The notes beneath the pieces were generated by a model that made no database searches, had not been told where the DNA came from, and saw nothing but the letters and a program-made list of their open reading frames with translations. The position numbers and the translations under genes were made by a program. 46,394 bases of DNA from Bacillus sp. 522_BSPC (GTDB taxonomy: Bacteria > Bacillota > Bacilli > Bacillales > Cytobacillaceae), in the NCBI RefSeq assembly GCF_001076885.1, contig NZ_JVDT01000151.1:1-46394 (forward strand). The letters are read 5' to 3'. Each line of letters begins with the position of its first letter. Within the stretch, counting starts at the first letter, position 1. Below are positions 15,924 through 23,172 of this stretch, in pieces.

Positions 15924-16126
15924 GTGCAATCATATATTGTTTGATGCCATTCATGAACATTTATTAGATAACACAGATTTATAGAAAATAAAAAAGGGTA
16001 GAAAACTGATAATTATAAAAAAAAGAAAAAGAATAAATTTGTAGTAAAATGAATCATCTAAAGTGTACCACTCTTTAGCATGTGACATATAATTTATGAA
16101 AAAGGTGATTTATTATAAAACATTTT

Positions 16127-16792
16127 TTGAAGCCATTCACGTTTTTTGTGACGATCAGCCTCTTTATTCTATTTATCCGTTATACAGATATCTTACAGGC
16201 GATTCGTCAAGGGGAGATTGATTCTGTCACATCTGTATTTAATGATAATATTTCATATGCACTTATAGTAAGTTTATTTATTATGATCATTCAAAATAGC
16301 TTTACCGTTATCCCGTTAATATTGGTTATTACCCTTAATTTTTACTCGTTTGGCTTCTTTTATGGTTTTTTGTGGAGCTGGCTTTCTAGTGTCGTAGCCG
16401 CGGTGCTTATCTTTCTTGCTACTCGTTTTTGGTTTCAAGATTTTGTTCATAGAAAAGTCAAAAATCACCAAGATATGCTTGATAAAATCGAACATAAAGG
16501 AATGAAATATGTAATATATGGTAGGGTTTTTCCTTTCTTCCCGACAAGTATTTTAAACATCATTGCAGGTGTAAGTACTATTTCCTTGCGTCCTTTTACT
16601 ATTGGCACAGCGATAGGAAATTTCTTTTACTTCTTTATTCTTGCATTAATTCCCTACGGTGTATTTTCCACAAATATTAATCCACTCGCATTAATTGTTA
16701 TTATTTTGCTGATAACTGGAATTTTTTATTATTTTAACAGAAGAAAGCCATCCGTTAAGGAAAAAGTAAAGGAAATAAAGAAAAGAGCATAG
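16127..16792 (+). CDS. TVP38/TMEM64 (DedA-like) membrane protein
   Basis: A 221-aa polytopic protein with the VTT/SNARE-assoc fold: hydrophobic helices at the N terminus (FFVTISLFILFI), the FYGFLWSWLSSVVAAVLIF segment with re-entrant character, YGRVFPFFPTSILNIIAGVS (the conserved G-R-x-x-P-x-x-P region) and a C-terminal helix, with a basic cytoplasmic tail. The family is implicated in phospholipid movement across membranes. The TTG at 16127 is 18 nt from the only ribosome binding site (AAAGGTGA, 16101-16108); ATT at 16112 or ATA at 16115 in the same frame is better spaced, so a rare start is possible. Confidence 0.8.
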   Translation: MKPFTFFVTISLFILFIRYTDILQAIRQGEIDSVTSVFNDNISYALIVSLFIMIIQNSFTVIPLILVITLNFYSFGFFYGFLWSWLSSVVAAVLIFLATRFWFQDFVHRKVKNHQDMLDKIEHKGMKYVIYGRVFPFFPTSILNIIAGVSTISLRPFTIGTAIGNFFYFFILALIPYGVFSTNINPLALIVIILLITGIFYYFNRRKPSVKEKVKEIKKRA

Positions 16793-16800
16793 TCAATTTT

Positions 16801-16837
16801 CCCGATAGGTAGGATAGCTACTTTTCGGGTTTTTTAT
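16801..16837 (+). terminator. Rho-independent terminator
   Basis: CCCGA...TCGGG stem with an inner GTAG/CTAC pairing, then a T6 run. Confidence 0.75.
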
Positions 16838-16911
16838 TTGTAAAAATTATGAAACTATTTCAGCGTAAGGTTCGTATACAAACTATAAGTATAAGAAGGG
16901 AGGAGTTTGCT

Positions 16912-17139
16912 ATGTTAGGATTCATAATGATTGTATTTGCTGTGATCTTAATAGTAAATATTTTTAATGCTTCATCAAAAGGAAAGACAAATAATATAAG
17001 TCAACATGATAATAGCTATTATTTCCCACCATATTCAGGAAGACCAACAGATAGCTCTAATACATCATTCTTTGATGGAGGGAATGACTGTGGAGGTTCC
17101 TCTGATAGTGGGGGAGATTGTGGTGGCGGTGGAGAGTAA
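16912..17139 (+). CDS. Small membrane-anchored protein with Cys/Gly-rich tail
   Basis: A 75-aa protein with one N-terminal membrane helix (LGFIMIVFAVILIVNIF), a polar middle rich in Ser/Asn/Tyr, and the tail CGGSSDSGGDCGGGG. GGGAGGAG lies 7 nt before the ATG at 16912; the longer open frame to 16849 has no such site. The tail resembles the Cys/Gly-rich ends of several small Bacillus membrane proteins of unknown function. The two cysteines could bind metal or form a disulfide, an inference only. Confidence 0.65.
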   Translation: MLGFIMIVFAVILIVNIFNASSKGKTNNISQHDNSYYFPPYSGRPTDSSNTSFFDGGNDCGGSSDSGGDCGGGGE

Positions 17140-17218
17140 AAATTCCTCTTGAATTTTCTATTTATAATGAAAAATCGAAACTTTTCTGCAATATCAATCG
17201 TCCAATAATGAAAGAGGG

Positions 17219-17686
17219 ATGAAAGGGGATAATAAGGTTCGCATGTTAATGGTGGTAACAATAATAGCATTTATTTTTGTTTGTATTTGGGTATTCATGG
17301 ATACATTTTACTTTTCCAAGCCACCAAAACCTGAGGTGCTATGGGAGAATAATAGAATACCGACAACAATTGGCTCCAATTGCTGGCAAGGTTCTTTGAA
17401 AGGCTCCTGTGTCGATTATGTTTATGCATCAGCTTGGGATATGGGATTGAAAAATGGTTCTGTTCGAGTGGAACCGAATGCAACCATCACGATTGATTTT
17501 AATAAAAAACCTTTAGATGGATCATTACAGGTTGCAAAAGTATTTAAAGATGGTGAAGAGGAATTTATAGAGGTAGACAGAAACAAAATGACTGTTCCAG
17601 CCAAAAAAGGAATATATGTATATATGATCTATGCCCAATGGGATCAAGGAAATCCTAATTATACGTTCTCTGTTAAAGTAGAATAG
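17219..17686 (+). CDS. Membrane-anchored extracellular protein, unknown function
   Basis: A 155-aa protein with one N-terminal membrane helix (MLMVVTIIAFIFVCIWVFMDTF) and an external domain. The external part has a CWQGSLKGSC pair of cysteines that could form a disulfide, followed by beta-rich sequence (VRVEPNATITIDF; KGIYVYMIYAQW). The start is uncertain: the ATG at 17219 abuts its AGAGGG, and an in-frame ATG lies at 17243. It is 80 bp downstream of the Cys/Gly-rich protein gene, perhaps in one operon, and is followed by a terminator. No family recognised. Confidence 0.7.
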   Translation: MKGDNKVRMLMVVTIIAFIFVCIWVFMDTFYFSKPPKPEVLWENNRIPTTIGSNCWQGSLKGSCVDYVYASAWDMGLKNGSVRVEPNATITIDFNKKPLDGSLQVAKVFKDGEEEFIEVDRNKMTVPAKKGIYVYMIYAQWDQGNPNYTFSVKVE

Positions 17687-17730
17687 GTTGTCTAAACCGA
17701 GCAGTTAGCGGGATAGACAGCCTATTTTAC
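17684..17730 (+). terminator. Terminator-like hairpin
   Basis: TAGGTTGTCTA (17684-17694) pairs with TAGACAGCCTA (17714-17724) with one G-T pair, then a T4 run. Confidence 0.6.
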
Positions 17731-17775
17731 CGTGAGAAATACATACATAAATTATAAAGCAGGGATGGGAAAGAA

Positions 17776-17988
17776 ATGAAAAATTATCCAATTTTAAATT
17801 TATTGGTGGCACTAATTTTTTTATTATTATTCTTTGCTAGTAAGAAGATATTTGACAACTATTTAGCTGCTCTCATTATATTTGGTACTTTATTTTGTAT
17901 TTATTTAGGGCGGTCGATTCTCTATTTAATCCGTCATTTTGACAATCAGAAAACAAATCGTATATCTGTCAAAAGAAAGCAGAAATGA
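17776..17988 (+). CDS. Small two-helix membrane protein, unknown function
   Basis: A 70-aa protein with two hydrophobic helices (ILNLLVALIFLLLFFAS and YLAALIIFGTLFCIYLG) and a basic C-terminal tail rich in Lys/Arg, likely cytoplasmic. GGGAAAG precedes the ATG. It sits between the exported-protein gene and the AraC-type regulator. No family recognised. Confidence 0.6.
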   Translation: MKNYPILNLLVALIFLLLFFASKKIFDNYLAALIIFGTLFCIYLGRSILYLIRHFDNQKTNRISVKRKQK

Positions 17989-18040
17989 ACCGGAAAACGA
18001 TTAATAATAACTATATGATAGTACCAAGGATGTGAGAAAG

Positions 18041-18898
18041 GTGTCATGGTTGGAAGGATTACAAAAAGCATTGAACTATATCGAAAAAAATTTAGAAGAA
18101 AAGCTTGAGATAGAAGAAATTGCGCGTGTTGCGAATGTTTCTGCTTTTCACTTTCAACGCACATTCGCCATCCTTACTGAAATACCAGTAGGGGAGTATA
18201 TAAGAAGAAGGCGGCTGACAATAGCTGGGCAAAGCTTGCTTCACTCAAGGGAAAAGATTATTGATATCGCTTTTAAATATGGATATGAAACACCTGAAGC
18301 TTTTACAAAAGCATATCGCAGGCAGCATGGTGTTACGCCGAGTGAAACGAGAAGAGGAGTTGGCAGCCTGAAAATATATAACCCACTCGTCATTCAAGTA
18401 CAGCTGAAAGGGGCAGAACCAATGAAGGTAAAAATTGTAGAGAAAGAAGCATTTACTATTGTAGGTTTGAAAAAGTCTTATTCAATTAAAGAAGATGAAA
18501 ATCTTCGTGAAATCCCTAAGCTTTGGGAAGAGGTAAATAATGAGGGAACAGTAAACGAACTATTAATGTTATCAGTAGGTGAAGTACCAGGTGTTCTTGG
18601 TGTTTGTGTAGACCAAACAGAAGTTGCAGGGAAAGACATGGATTACTGGATAGCGGTTGCTACAGAAGAAAAATCAGCAAAATATGACCAGCTTATCATT
18701 CCAGCATCTAAGTGGGCAGTTTTTGAAGTACATGGACCAATGCCCCATAGTATACAGAAAGTGTGGAAACAGATTTATTCGGAATGGATGCCAACTACCA
18801 GCTATAAACAGGGAGGATTCATCTCTTTTGAACGCTACACAGAAGATGATCCGTCCAGCGAAGATTGCTATTCGGAAATATGGATTCCAGTTAAATAA
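18041..18898 (+). CDS. AraC-family regulator with GyrI-like effector domain
   Basis: About 285 aa. The N-terminal AraC pair of helix-turn-helices is clear (LEEKLEIEEIARVANVSAFH and IIDIAFKYGYETPEAFTKAY), followed by a GyrI-like/Bacterial_transcription_activator effector domain (MKVKIVEKEAFTIVGLKKSY; WAVFEVHGPMPHSIQKVWKQ). Such proteins sense small lipophilic or cationic molecules and activate efflux or detoxification genes. AAGGATGTGA lies 5 nt before the GTG at 18041; a GTG at 18032 is too close to it. No obvious target gene is adjacent. A large terminator hairpin follows. Confidence 0.85.
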   Translation: MSWLEGLQKALNYIEKNLEEKLEIEEIARVANVSAFHFQRTFAILTEIPVGEYIRRRRLTIAGQSLLHSREKIIDIAFKYGYETPEAFTKAYRRQHGVTPSETRRGVGSLKIYNPLVIQVQLKGAEPMKVKIVEKEAFTIVGLKKSYSIKEDENLREIPKLWEEVNNEGTVNELLMLSVGEVPGVLGVCVDQTEVAGKDMDYWIAVATEEKSAKYDQLIIPASKWAVFEVHGPMPHSIQKVWKQIYSEWMPTTSYKQGGFISFERYTEDDPSSEDCYSEIWIPVK

Positions 18899-18961
18899 AA
18901 AAAACCGATGGAATGACAATGCTAGTAGGTAAGCATAAAGTCAGCTTCCATCGGTTTTTTT
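18898..18961. terminator. Long nested hairpin terminator
   Basis: A 16-bp perfect outer stem (18898-18913 with 18946-18961) carries A-run and T-run ends in both directions. The loop holds a further TGAC/GTCA and ATGCT/AGCAT pairing. Confidence 0.8.
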
Positions 18962-18977
18962 ATTGGGGAAAAGCAGT

Positions 18978-19339
18978 GTTCATAAATGGAATGAAAACCA
19001 TTTTTGGAGAGAGGAAGAGAAAAGTGGCGTTCATAAACGAGATGAGAACCATTTTTCAAAGGGAAGTAGAGAAAAGTGGTGTTCATAAACGAGATGAAAA
19101 CCGTTTTTCAAAAGAAAGAAGAGAAAAGTGGTGTTCATAAACGAGATGAGAACCATTTTTCAGAAAGAGGAAGAGAAAAGTGTGTTCGTAAACAAGATGA
19201 GAACCATTTTTCAAAAGAAAGAGAGAAAAAGTAGCGTTCATATTCAAAATGAAAACCATTTCTCAAAGAATGCTATGAAATAATAGCGTTCATAATTACA
19301 ACAAACGCGATTCTTCAGAGAATGATAGAAAAATACTTC
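18978..19339 (+). repeat. Seven-unit degenerate tandem repeat, period 51-52 bp
   Basis: Units begin with GTTCATAA-type sequence at 18978, 19029, 19081, 19133, 19184 (GTTCGTAA), 19236 and 19288. Each then has AYRAGATGARAACCRTTTYTC-like sequence and a purine-rich AGAGAAAAGTGG spacer. The middle units are closest to each other and the outer ones are more diverged. A small open frame runs through part of it but has no ribosome binding site and is not counted as a gene. The array fills the gap between the AraC terminator and the TTAAG promoter at 19365. Confidence 0.85.
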
Positions 19340-19364
19340 TTATCTTTCCATCTATTAAAAAAAT

Positions 19365-19396
19365 TTAAGAAAAAATTAAGCCAACTCTAGCATAAT
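19365..19396 (+). promoter_or_regulatory. TTAAG-repeat promoter before the membrane-protein gene
   Basis: TTAAG at 19365-19369 and 19376-19380 (11-bp phase), then exactly 10 bp to a -10-like CATAAT (19391-19396). The geometry is the same as in the promoter of the two-component operon at 6127-6147, which suggests control by that response regulator. Confidence 0.55.
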
Positions 19397-19420
19397 AAAA
19401 ATACATTACAGATAGGAGAG

Positions 19421-19852
19421 ATGAAAGTGAAGAAAATACAAAATTGGATCGCGATCCTTGCGATGGTATTCTTATTGGTTCAATCAACAATTGGAGTTGT
19501 ATCATATGTAAATAGAGAAGAACCTTCTGAGAGAATAGGCATGATGGGCCAAGGTCAAGCGCCGACTAATGCAACTGCATCTGCAAATACAAATACAGAC
19601 ACAAATACAGACACAAATGCAGATTCAGATACTAATAGCAATACGACAGAGGACAATGGATTCTCAATGGATAATCAAAATGGTATGACGCCGTTTAATG
19701 GGATGGAAGAAAGAGGCGGTGCACCAAACGGGGATAATGTAAGTACTGCAAGTTTAGTAGGATACATTATTGGTATAATCCTTTCACTTGGGGGATTAGT
19801 AGTAACCTTCCTCGGCTGGCGAAAAAACAAAAAAGTTACTATTGCAGAATAA
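19421..19852 (+). CDS. Membrane protein with Asn/Thr/Asp repeat linker
   Basis: A 143-aa protein with two membrane helices: one at the N terminus (WIAILAMVFLLVQSTIGVV) and one near the C terminus (LVGYIIGIILSLGGLVVTFLG), followed by a basic tail. Between them is an external low-complexity linker with TNTDTNTDTNADSDTNSNTT, encoded by near-identical 12-bp DNA units. The ATG at 19421 is very close to AGGAGAG; a GTG at 19427 is better spaced. Its promoter carries the TTAAG signature shared with the regulator-kinase operon, so it may be an output of that system. No family recognised. Confidence 0.7.
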   Translation: MKVKKIQNWIAILAMVFLLVQSTIGVVSYVNREEPSERIGMMGQGQAPTNATASANTNTDTNTDTNADSDTNSNTTEDNGFSMDNQNGMTPFNGMEERGGAPNGDNVSTASLVGYIIGIILSLGGLVVTFLGWRKNKKVTIAE

Positions 19853-19871
19853 TAGCTCAAAGTTGAAATAA

Positions 19872-19922
19872 GCAGCAACCAGATTCCTATGATTTTAAAG
19901 GGAGTCTAGTTGTTGCCTTTTT
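19872..19922. terminator. Convergent terminator hairpin
   Basis: GCAGCAACCAGATTCC pairs imperfectly with GGAGTCTAGTTGTTGC (about 15 of 16 positions including wobble pairs), followed by CCTTTTT. Serves both the gene ending at 19852 and the minus-strand gene ending at 19930. Confidence 0.65.
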
Positions 19923-19929
19923 CATTAAG

Positions 19930-20223
19930 TTAATAAAATGGGTAATTTCCGTAAGTAGAATAAGCTGGATTATAGCCATATGGTTGAGAGTAAGAGGGAA
20001 AAGTTTGACCATAATTCCAATGCTGTTGATGAGTAGTAGGAACATGATGGAAAGGAGTAATAATTAGTGGGTTCCCTGCAGTAAAGCCAGCTGCTGGCGT
20101 AACTGCACCAAGAGGAATAGCTCCAACTCCTACAGCACCATGGCCAACACCTGCAAATCCACCAGCTCCAACTGGACCAACTGCACCTATATGTCCACCA
20201 AAAGCTCTATTTTGAAAATTCAT
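19930..20223 (-). CDS. Gly-rich, Tyr-tailed protein, probable spore coat-like
   Basis: A 97-aa low-complexity protein. The N-terminal half alternates Gly with Ala/Val (GAVGPVGAGGFAGVGHGAVG), the middle has TPFHHVPTTHQQHW and the tail is Tyr/Pro-rich (YSQPYGYNPAYSTYGNYPFY). Composition resembles small spore coat proteins. The ATG at 20223 has GGAGGTG 7 nt upstream. A CATATAGTA box (20244-20252, minus strand) matches the CATANNNTA -10 of mother-cell sigma factors, which supports late sporulation expression. Function is inferred from composition and promoter only. Confidence 0.6.
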   Translation of the reverse strand: MNFQNRAFGGHIGAVGPVGAGGFAGVGHGAVGVGAIPLGAVTPAAGFTAGNPLIITPFHHVPTTHQQHWNYGQTFPSYSQPYGYNPAYSTYGNYPFY

Positions 20224-20243
20224 TATCGTTTCACCTCCCTCCA

Positions 20244-20252
20244 TACTATATG
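20244..20252 (-). promoter_or_regulatory. Mother-cell sigma (E/K) -10-like box
   Basis: CATATAGTA on the minus strand fits CATANNNTA. It would place the transcript start just ahead of the GGAGGTG of the coat-like gene. No clear -35 was identified. Confidence 0.35.
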
Positions 20253-20349
20253 TAAATGGAAATGATTGGCGCTTGCCAGATTTTTTTAAAAAGCAAAAAA
20301 GTGTTGGATTCTTCCGGAGAGTGTGTGTATAATAAGAAAAAATATGGAA

Positions 20350-20590
20350 AGTCGTTGAAAAAGAGACTAGCTAATTGGAAAGCGATAGCGAATTAGGGAT
20401 GGTGGAAGCCTAATGTAGAACAATTAGTGAAACGCACTTTGGAGATATCATTCTGAAAATGGAAGTAGGAATGATCGGTGACAGGCCGTTAACTGATTTA
20501 AGTGGTTATGGAAATAGCAATTAGAGTGGTACCGCGGGAATTTAAGCTCTCGCCTCTTCGTTTGGAAGAGGTGGGGGCTTTTTTATTTTA
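20350..20590 (+). promoter_or_regulatory. T-box leader of argS (CGC specifier)
   Basis: The conserved T-box AGAGTGGTACCGCGG is at 20523-20537, with the UGGU bulge (20527-20530) that would pair with an uncharged ACCA end. Stem I is formed by CTAATTG/CAATTAG with an inner ATTAGG/CCTAAT and a GGTGGAAG distal loop. The specifier position in GTGAAACGCACTTTGGAG reads CGC (20433-20435), an arginine codon, which agrees with the gene downstream. A terminator (AGCTCTCGCCTCTT pairing with AAGAGGTGGGGGCT, then T6) spans about 20546-20587. Confidence 0.9.
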
Positions 20591-20612
20591 TCTTTAAAAA
20601 GGAGAAGAATAG

Positions 20613-22289
20613 ATGGACATCAAATCAGAAATAGCAAACGTATTAGAACCATATTTAGATTTAACAAAGGAAATGATTGAACAACTATTGGAAAAACCGA
20701 AATTTGCTCATTTAGGAGATTTGGCTTTTCCATGCTTTACCCTTTCGAAATCAATGCGGAAAGCACCGCAGCTCATTGCTGCAGAGATTGCCGGAAAAAT
20801 CGAGTCTCCACTAATTGCTCATGTTGAAGTTGTTGGCGGCTATGTTAATATTTATTTAAATCAGCAATTGCTTTCCTCTAAAGTAATTGGGGAAATACTT
20901 GAACAAAAGGAGCATTATGGCGATATCCAGCAAGATAAAGGAGTAATGACAATTGATTTGTCTTCTCCTAATATTGCCAAACCATTTTCAATGGGGCATT
21001 TGCGTTCAACGGTTATCGGGAATGCCATTGGACTTATTGCAGAGAAAAATGGCTATACCCCCATTCGCATTAATCATCTTGGTGATTGGGGGACACAGTT
21101 TGGGAAATTAATTGTTGCCTATAAAAAATGGGGAATAGAAGGGGAAGTAAGGAAAAATCCCATTAAAGAATTATTAAAGCTATATGTTCTGTTCCATGAG
21201 AAAGCCGAGGAAGATCCTGCCTTAAATGAGGAAGGGAGAAAATGGTTTAACTATTTGGAGCAGGGAAATGAAGAAGCGACAATACTTTGGAAATGGTTTC
21301 GAAAGGAATCGTTAAAAGAGTTTAATAAAATCTATCAACTATTAGGAATAACATTCGATTCAAACGATGGAGAAGCTTTTTTTAACGACAAGATGGAAGC
21401 TGTTGTCAAGTTATTAAAGGAGAAGCAGCTTTTAGTCGAATCAAAAGGGGCACAGGTGGTAGAGCTTGAAGACTTCCCGCCATGCTTAATCAAAAAGAGC
21501 GACGGAGCAACTCTTTATGCAACACGGGATCTAGCGGTAGCGATCTATCGCCAGGAAAGTTACCATTTTAAGAAAAGCTTATATGTGGTAGGCAATGAAC
21601 AAACTCTCCATTTTAAGCAGTTATTTCAAGTATTAGAAAAAATGGGTTATGATTGGGCAAAAGGAATGGCTCATATTCCATTTGGTATGATGCTGAAAGA
21701 AGGCAAGAAAATGTCTACAAGAAAAGGGAAAGTGGTGCTATTAGAGGAGGTACTTCAAGCAGCAATCGAGTTGGCAGAGAAAAATATCGAAGAAAAAAAC
21801 CCCTCTCTAAAAAAGAAAGAAGAAGTAGCAAAGCAAGTTGGAACTGGGGCAATCATTTTTCATGATTTAAAGCACTATCGGTTAACAGATATAGAATTTT
21901 CCTTAGAGGATATGCTTAAATTTGAAGGAGAAACAGGACCATATATCCAATATACACATGCAAGAGCGTGTTCCTTATTACGGAAAGGACAATTTTTCCA
22001 ACCAGCTAACATTACTGCCTTACAGTGGGATCATGGAAGTTTTCCAATTGTGAAGAGTTTAATGTACTTTCCAACAAGTGTGGAAAGAGCAATGGAGCAT
22101 TATGATCCTTCTGAAATCGCCAAGTATGTTATCGACTTAGCGAAAGCATTTAATAAATACTACGCACATGTTCAAATCTTGGAAGAAAACGATGAGAAAC
22201 AAGCGAGACTATCATTGGTATACGCAGTAACACTTGTTTTAAAAGAAGGATTAAGATTGCTAGGTATATCCGCTCCTGAAGCGATGTAG
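20613..22289 (+). CDS. argS: Arginyl-tRNA synthetase
   Basis: A 558-aa class I synthetase charging tRNA-Arg. It shows the N-terminal additional domain, the HIGH-region signature SSPNIAKPFSMGHLRSTVIG, LGDWGTQFGKL, the KMSK-like KMSTRKGKVV, and the C-terminal anticodon-binding DALR domain (YIQYTHARACSLLRK onward). Length matches bacterial ArgS. It is governed by the T-box leader immediately upstream. Such T-box-controlled ArgS often occurs as a second copy beside a housekeeping gene in Bacillus; whether this genome has another cannot be told here. Confidence 0.95.
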   Translation: MDIKSEIANVLEPYLDLTKEMIEQLLEKPKFAHLGDLAFPCFTLSKSMRKAPQLIAAEIAGKIESPLIAHVEVVGGYVNIYLNQQLLSSKVIGEILEQKEHYGDIQQDKGVMTIDLSSPNIAKPFSMGHLRSTVIGNAIGLIAEKNGYTPIRINHLGDWGTQFGKLIVAYKKWGIEGEVRKNPIKELLKLYVLFHEKAEEDPALNEEGRKWFNYLEQGNEEATILWKWFRKESLKEFNKIYQLLGITFDSNDGEAFFNDKMEAVVKLLKEKQLLVESKGAQVVELEDFPPCLIKKSDGATLYATRDLAVAIYRQESYHFKKSLYVVGNEQTLHFKQLFQVLEKMGYDWAKGMAHIPFGMMLKEGKKMSTRKGKVVLLEEVLQAAIELAEKNIEEKNPSLKKKEEVAKQVGTGAIIFHDLKHYRLTDIEFSLEDMLKFEGETGPYIQYTHARACSLLRKGQFFQPANITALQWDHGSFPIVKSLMYFPTSVERAMEHYDPSEIAKYVIDLAKAFNKYYAHVQILEENDEKQARLSLVYAVTLVLKEGLRLLGISAPEAM

Positions 22290-22416
22290 AAGATTAAAAA
22301 GGATTTATTTTGGCGAAAATAGGATATAGCTCGTTAAAAATACATTTGATATAAAACGTTCACAGAATAGACACAAAAACAGCTATTTTATCTTTGAATG
22401 AAGTTACTTGATTTGT

Positions 22417-22470
22417 TATGATGAAGGAGGTTAACACGTGAGAGATAGTGTTAACCTCTCTTTATGGAAT
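22417..22470 (+). promoter_or_regulatory. Promoter -10 and 5' leader hairpin of the ycnI-like gene
   Basis: TATGAT (22417-22422) is followed at once by a perfect 11-bp stem, GAGGTTAACAC (22427-22437) with GTGTTAACCTC (22448-22458), then TCTTTATGGAAT. The hairpin would lie at the 5' end of the mRNA. It could stabilise the message, act as an attenuator, or overlap an operator. Confidence 0.5.
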
Positions 22471-22497
22471 CAGTAAAAAAGTAAAGGAGATTTAAAA

Positions 22498-23166
22498 ATG
22501 ATACATAACAAGAAATTATTATCGGTACTAGTTGCTTTTGCAGCTGTCTTTTTCATTGCATTACCAGTGAATGCTCATGTGACAGTAAATCCTTCTCAAT
22601 CAACTACAGAGGCTTGGGAAACATATCAAGTAAGAATACCGGTTGAAAAAAATGTGGATACAACCAAAGTTACAATCAAGATTCCGGAAAATGTGGAATT
22701 CAAAATGTATGCACCAGTGGATGGCTGGAAGACGACTACAACAACAGATGATAATGGGAAAGTTGCTACAGTTACTTGGGAAGCGGAATCAGAAGATACG
22801 GCAATTAAAGCTGGTCAATACCGCGACTTCACCTTTAGAGCACAAAATCCTAAAGAGCCTGGCGATATTGCCTGGGATGCATTCCAATACTATGCAGATG
22901 GCAGCATTGTCGAGTGGACAGGAGACAGTGATTCTGAATTACCTCATTCTATTACAAGTATTGCTCAATCCAATGAAACGGTTGATAGTCATGGACATAG
23001 CCATGGAACGGATGAAGCAACAGATGACACAGCAGATGATCATCATGCTTCAGACGAGGATACCGAGCATGCACATGAAGGTACGAATGTAAATATGATT
23101 CTTTCCATTATCGCGATTGTTTTATCAGTTGTAGCGATTGGATTGACTTTTATTAGAAAAAAATAA
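22498..23166 (+). CDS. ycnI: YcnI-like copper-binding membrane protein (DUF1775)
   Basis: A 222-aa exported, C-terminally anchored protein. A signal peptide (residues 1-22, ending NA) would leave His as the first mature residue in HVTVNPSQST, the brace histidine of YcnI copper sites, with a nearby Trp in TTEAWETYQVRIPVE. The DUF1775 fold continues to FQYYADGSIVEWTG. A His/Asp-rich linker (HGHSHG, DDHHAS, EHAHEG) precedes the last membrane helix and short basic tail, and could bind additional metal. In B. subtilis ycnI lies with ycnJ and ycnK; neither is present here. AAAGGAG precedes the ATG. Confidence 0.85.
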   Translation: MIHNKKLLSVLVAFAAVFFIALPVNAHVTVNPSQSTTEAWETYQVRIPVEKNVDTTKVTIKIPENVEFKMYAPVDGWKTTTTTDDNGKVATVTWEAESEDTAIKAGQYRDFTFRAQNPKEPGDIAWDAFQYYADGSIVEWTGDSDSELPHSITSIAQSNETVDSHGHSHGTDEATDDTADDHHASDEDTEHAHEGTNVNMILSIIAIVLSVVAIGLTFIRKK

Positions 23167-23172
23167 TAAGAT

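Noticed and set aside
15924-16126. Possible small RNA or gene in the gap before the TVP38 gene
   Set aside because: AT-rich with no supported frame and no clear hairpin beyond the upstream terminator.
18913-19140. Open frame of 75 codons through the tandem repeats
   Set aside because: No ribosome binding site, repeat-derived composition and overlap with the terminator hairpin; treated as a by-product of the repeat.
18978-19339. CRISPR-like array
   Set aside because: The units are contiguous tandem repeats of the whole 52 bp, with no unique spacers and no cas genes nearby.
22643-23092. 149-codon frame inside ycnI
   Set aside because: Met/Gln-rich out-of-frame translation of the ycnI-like gene, with no start signal.
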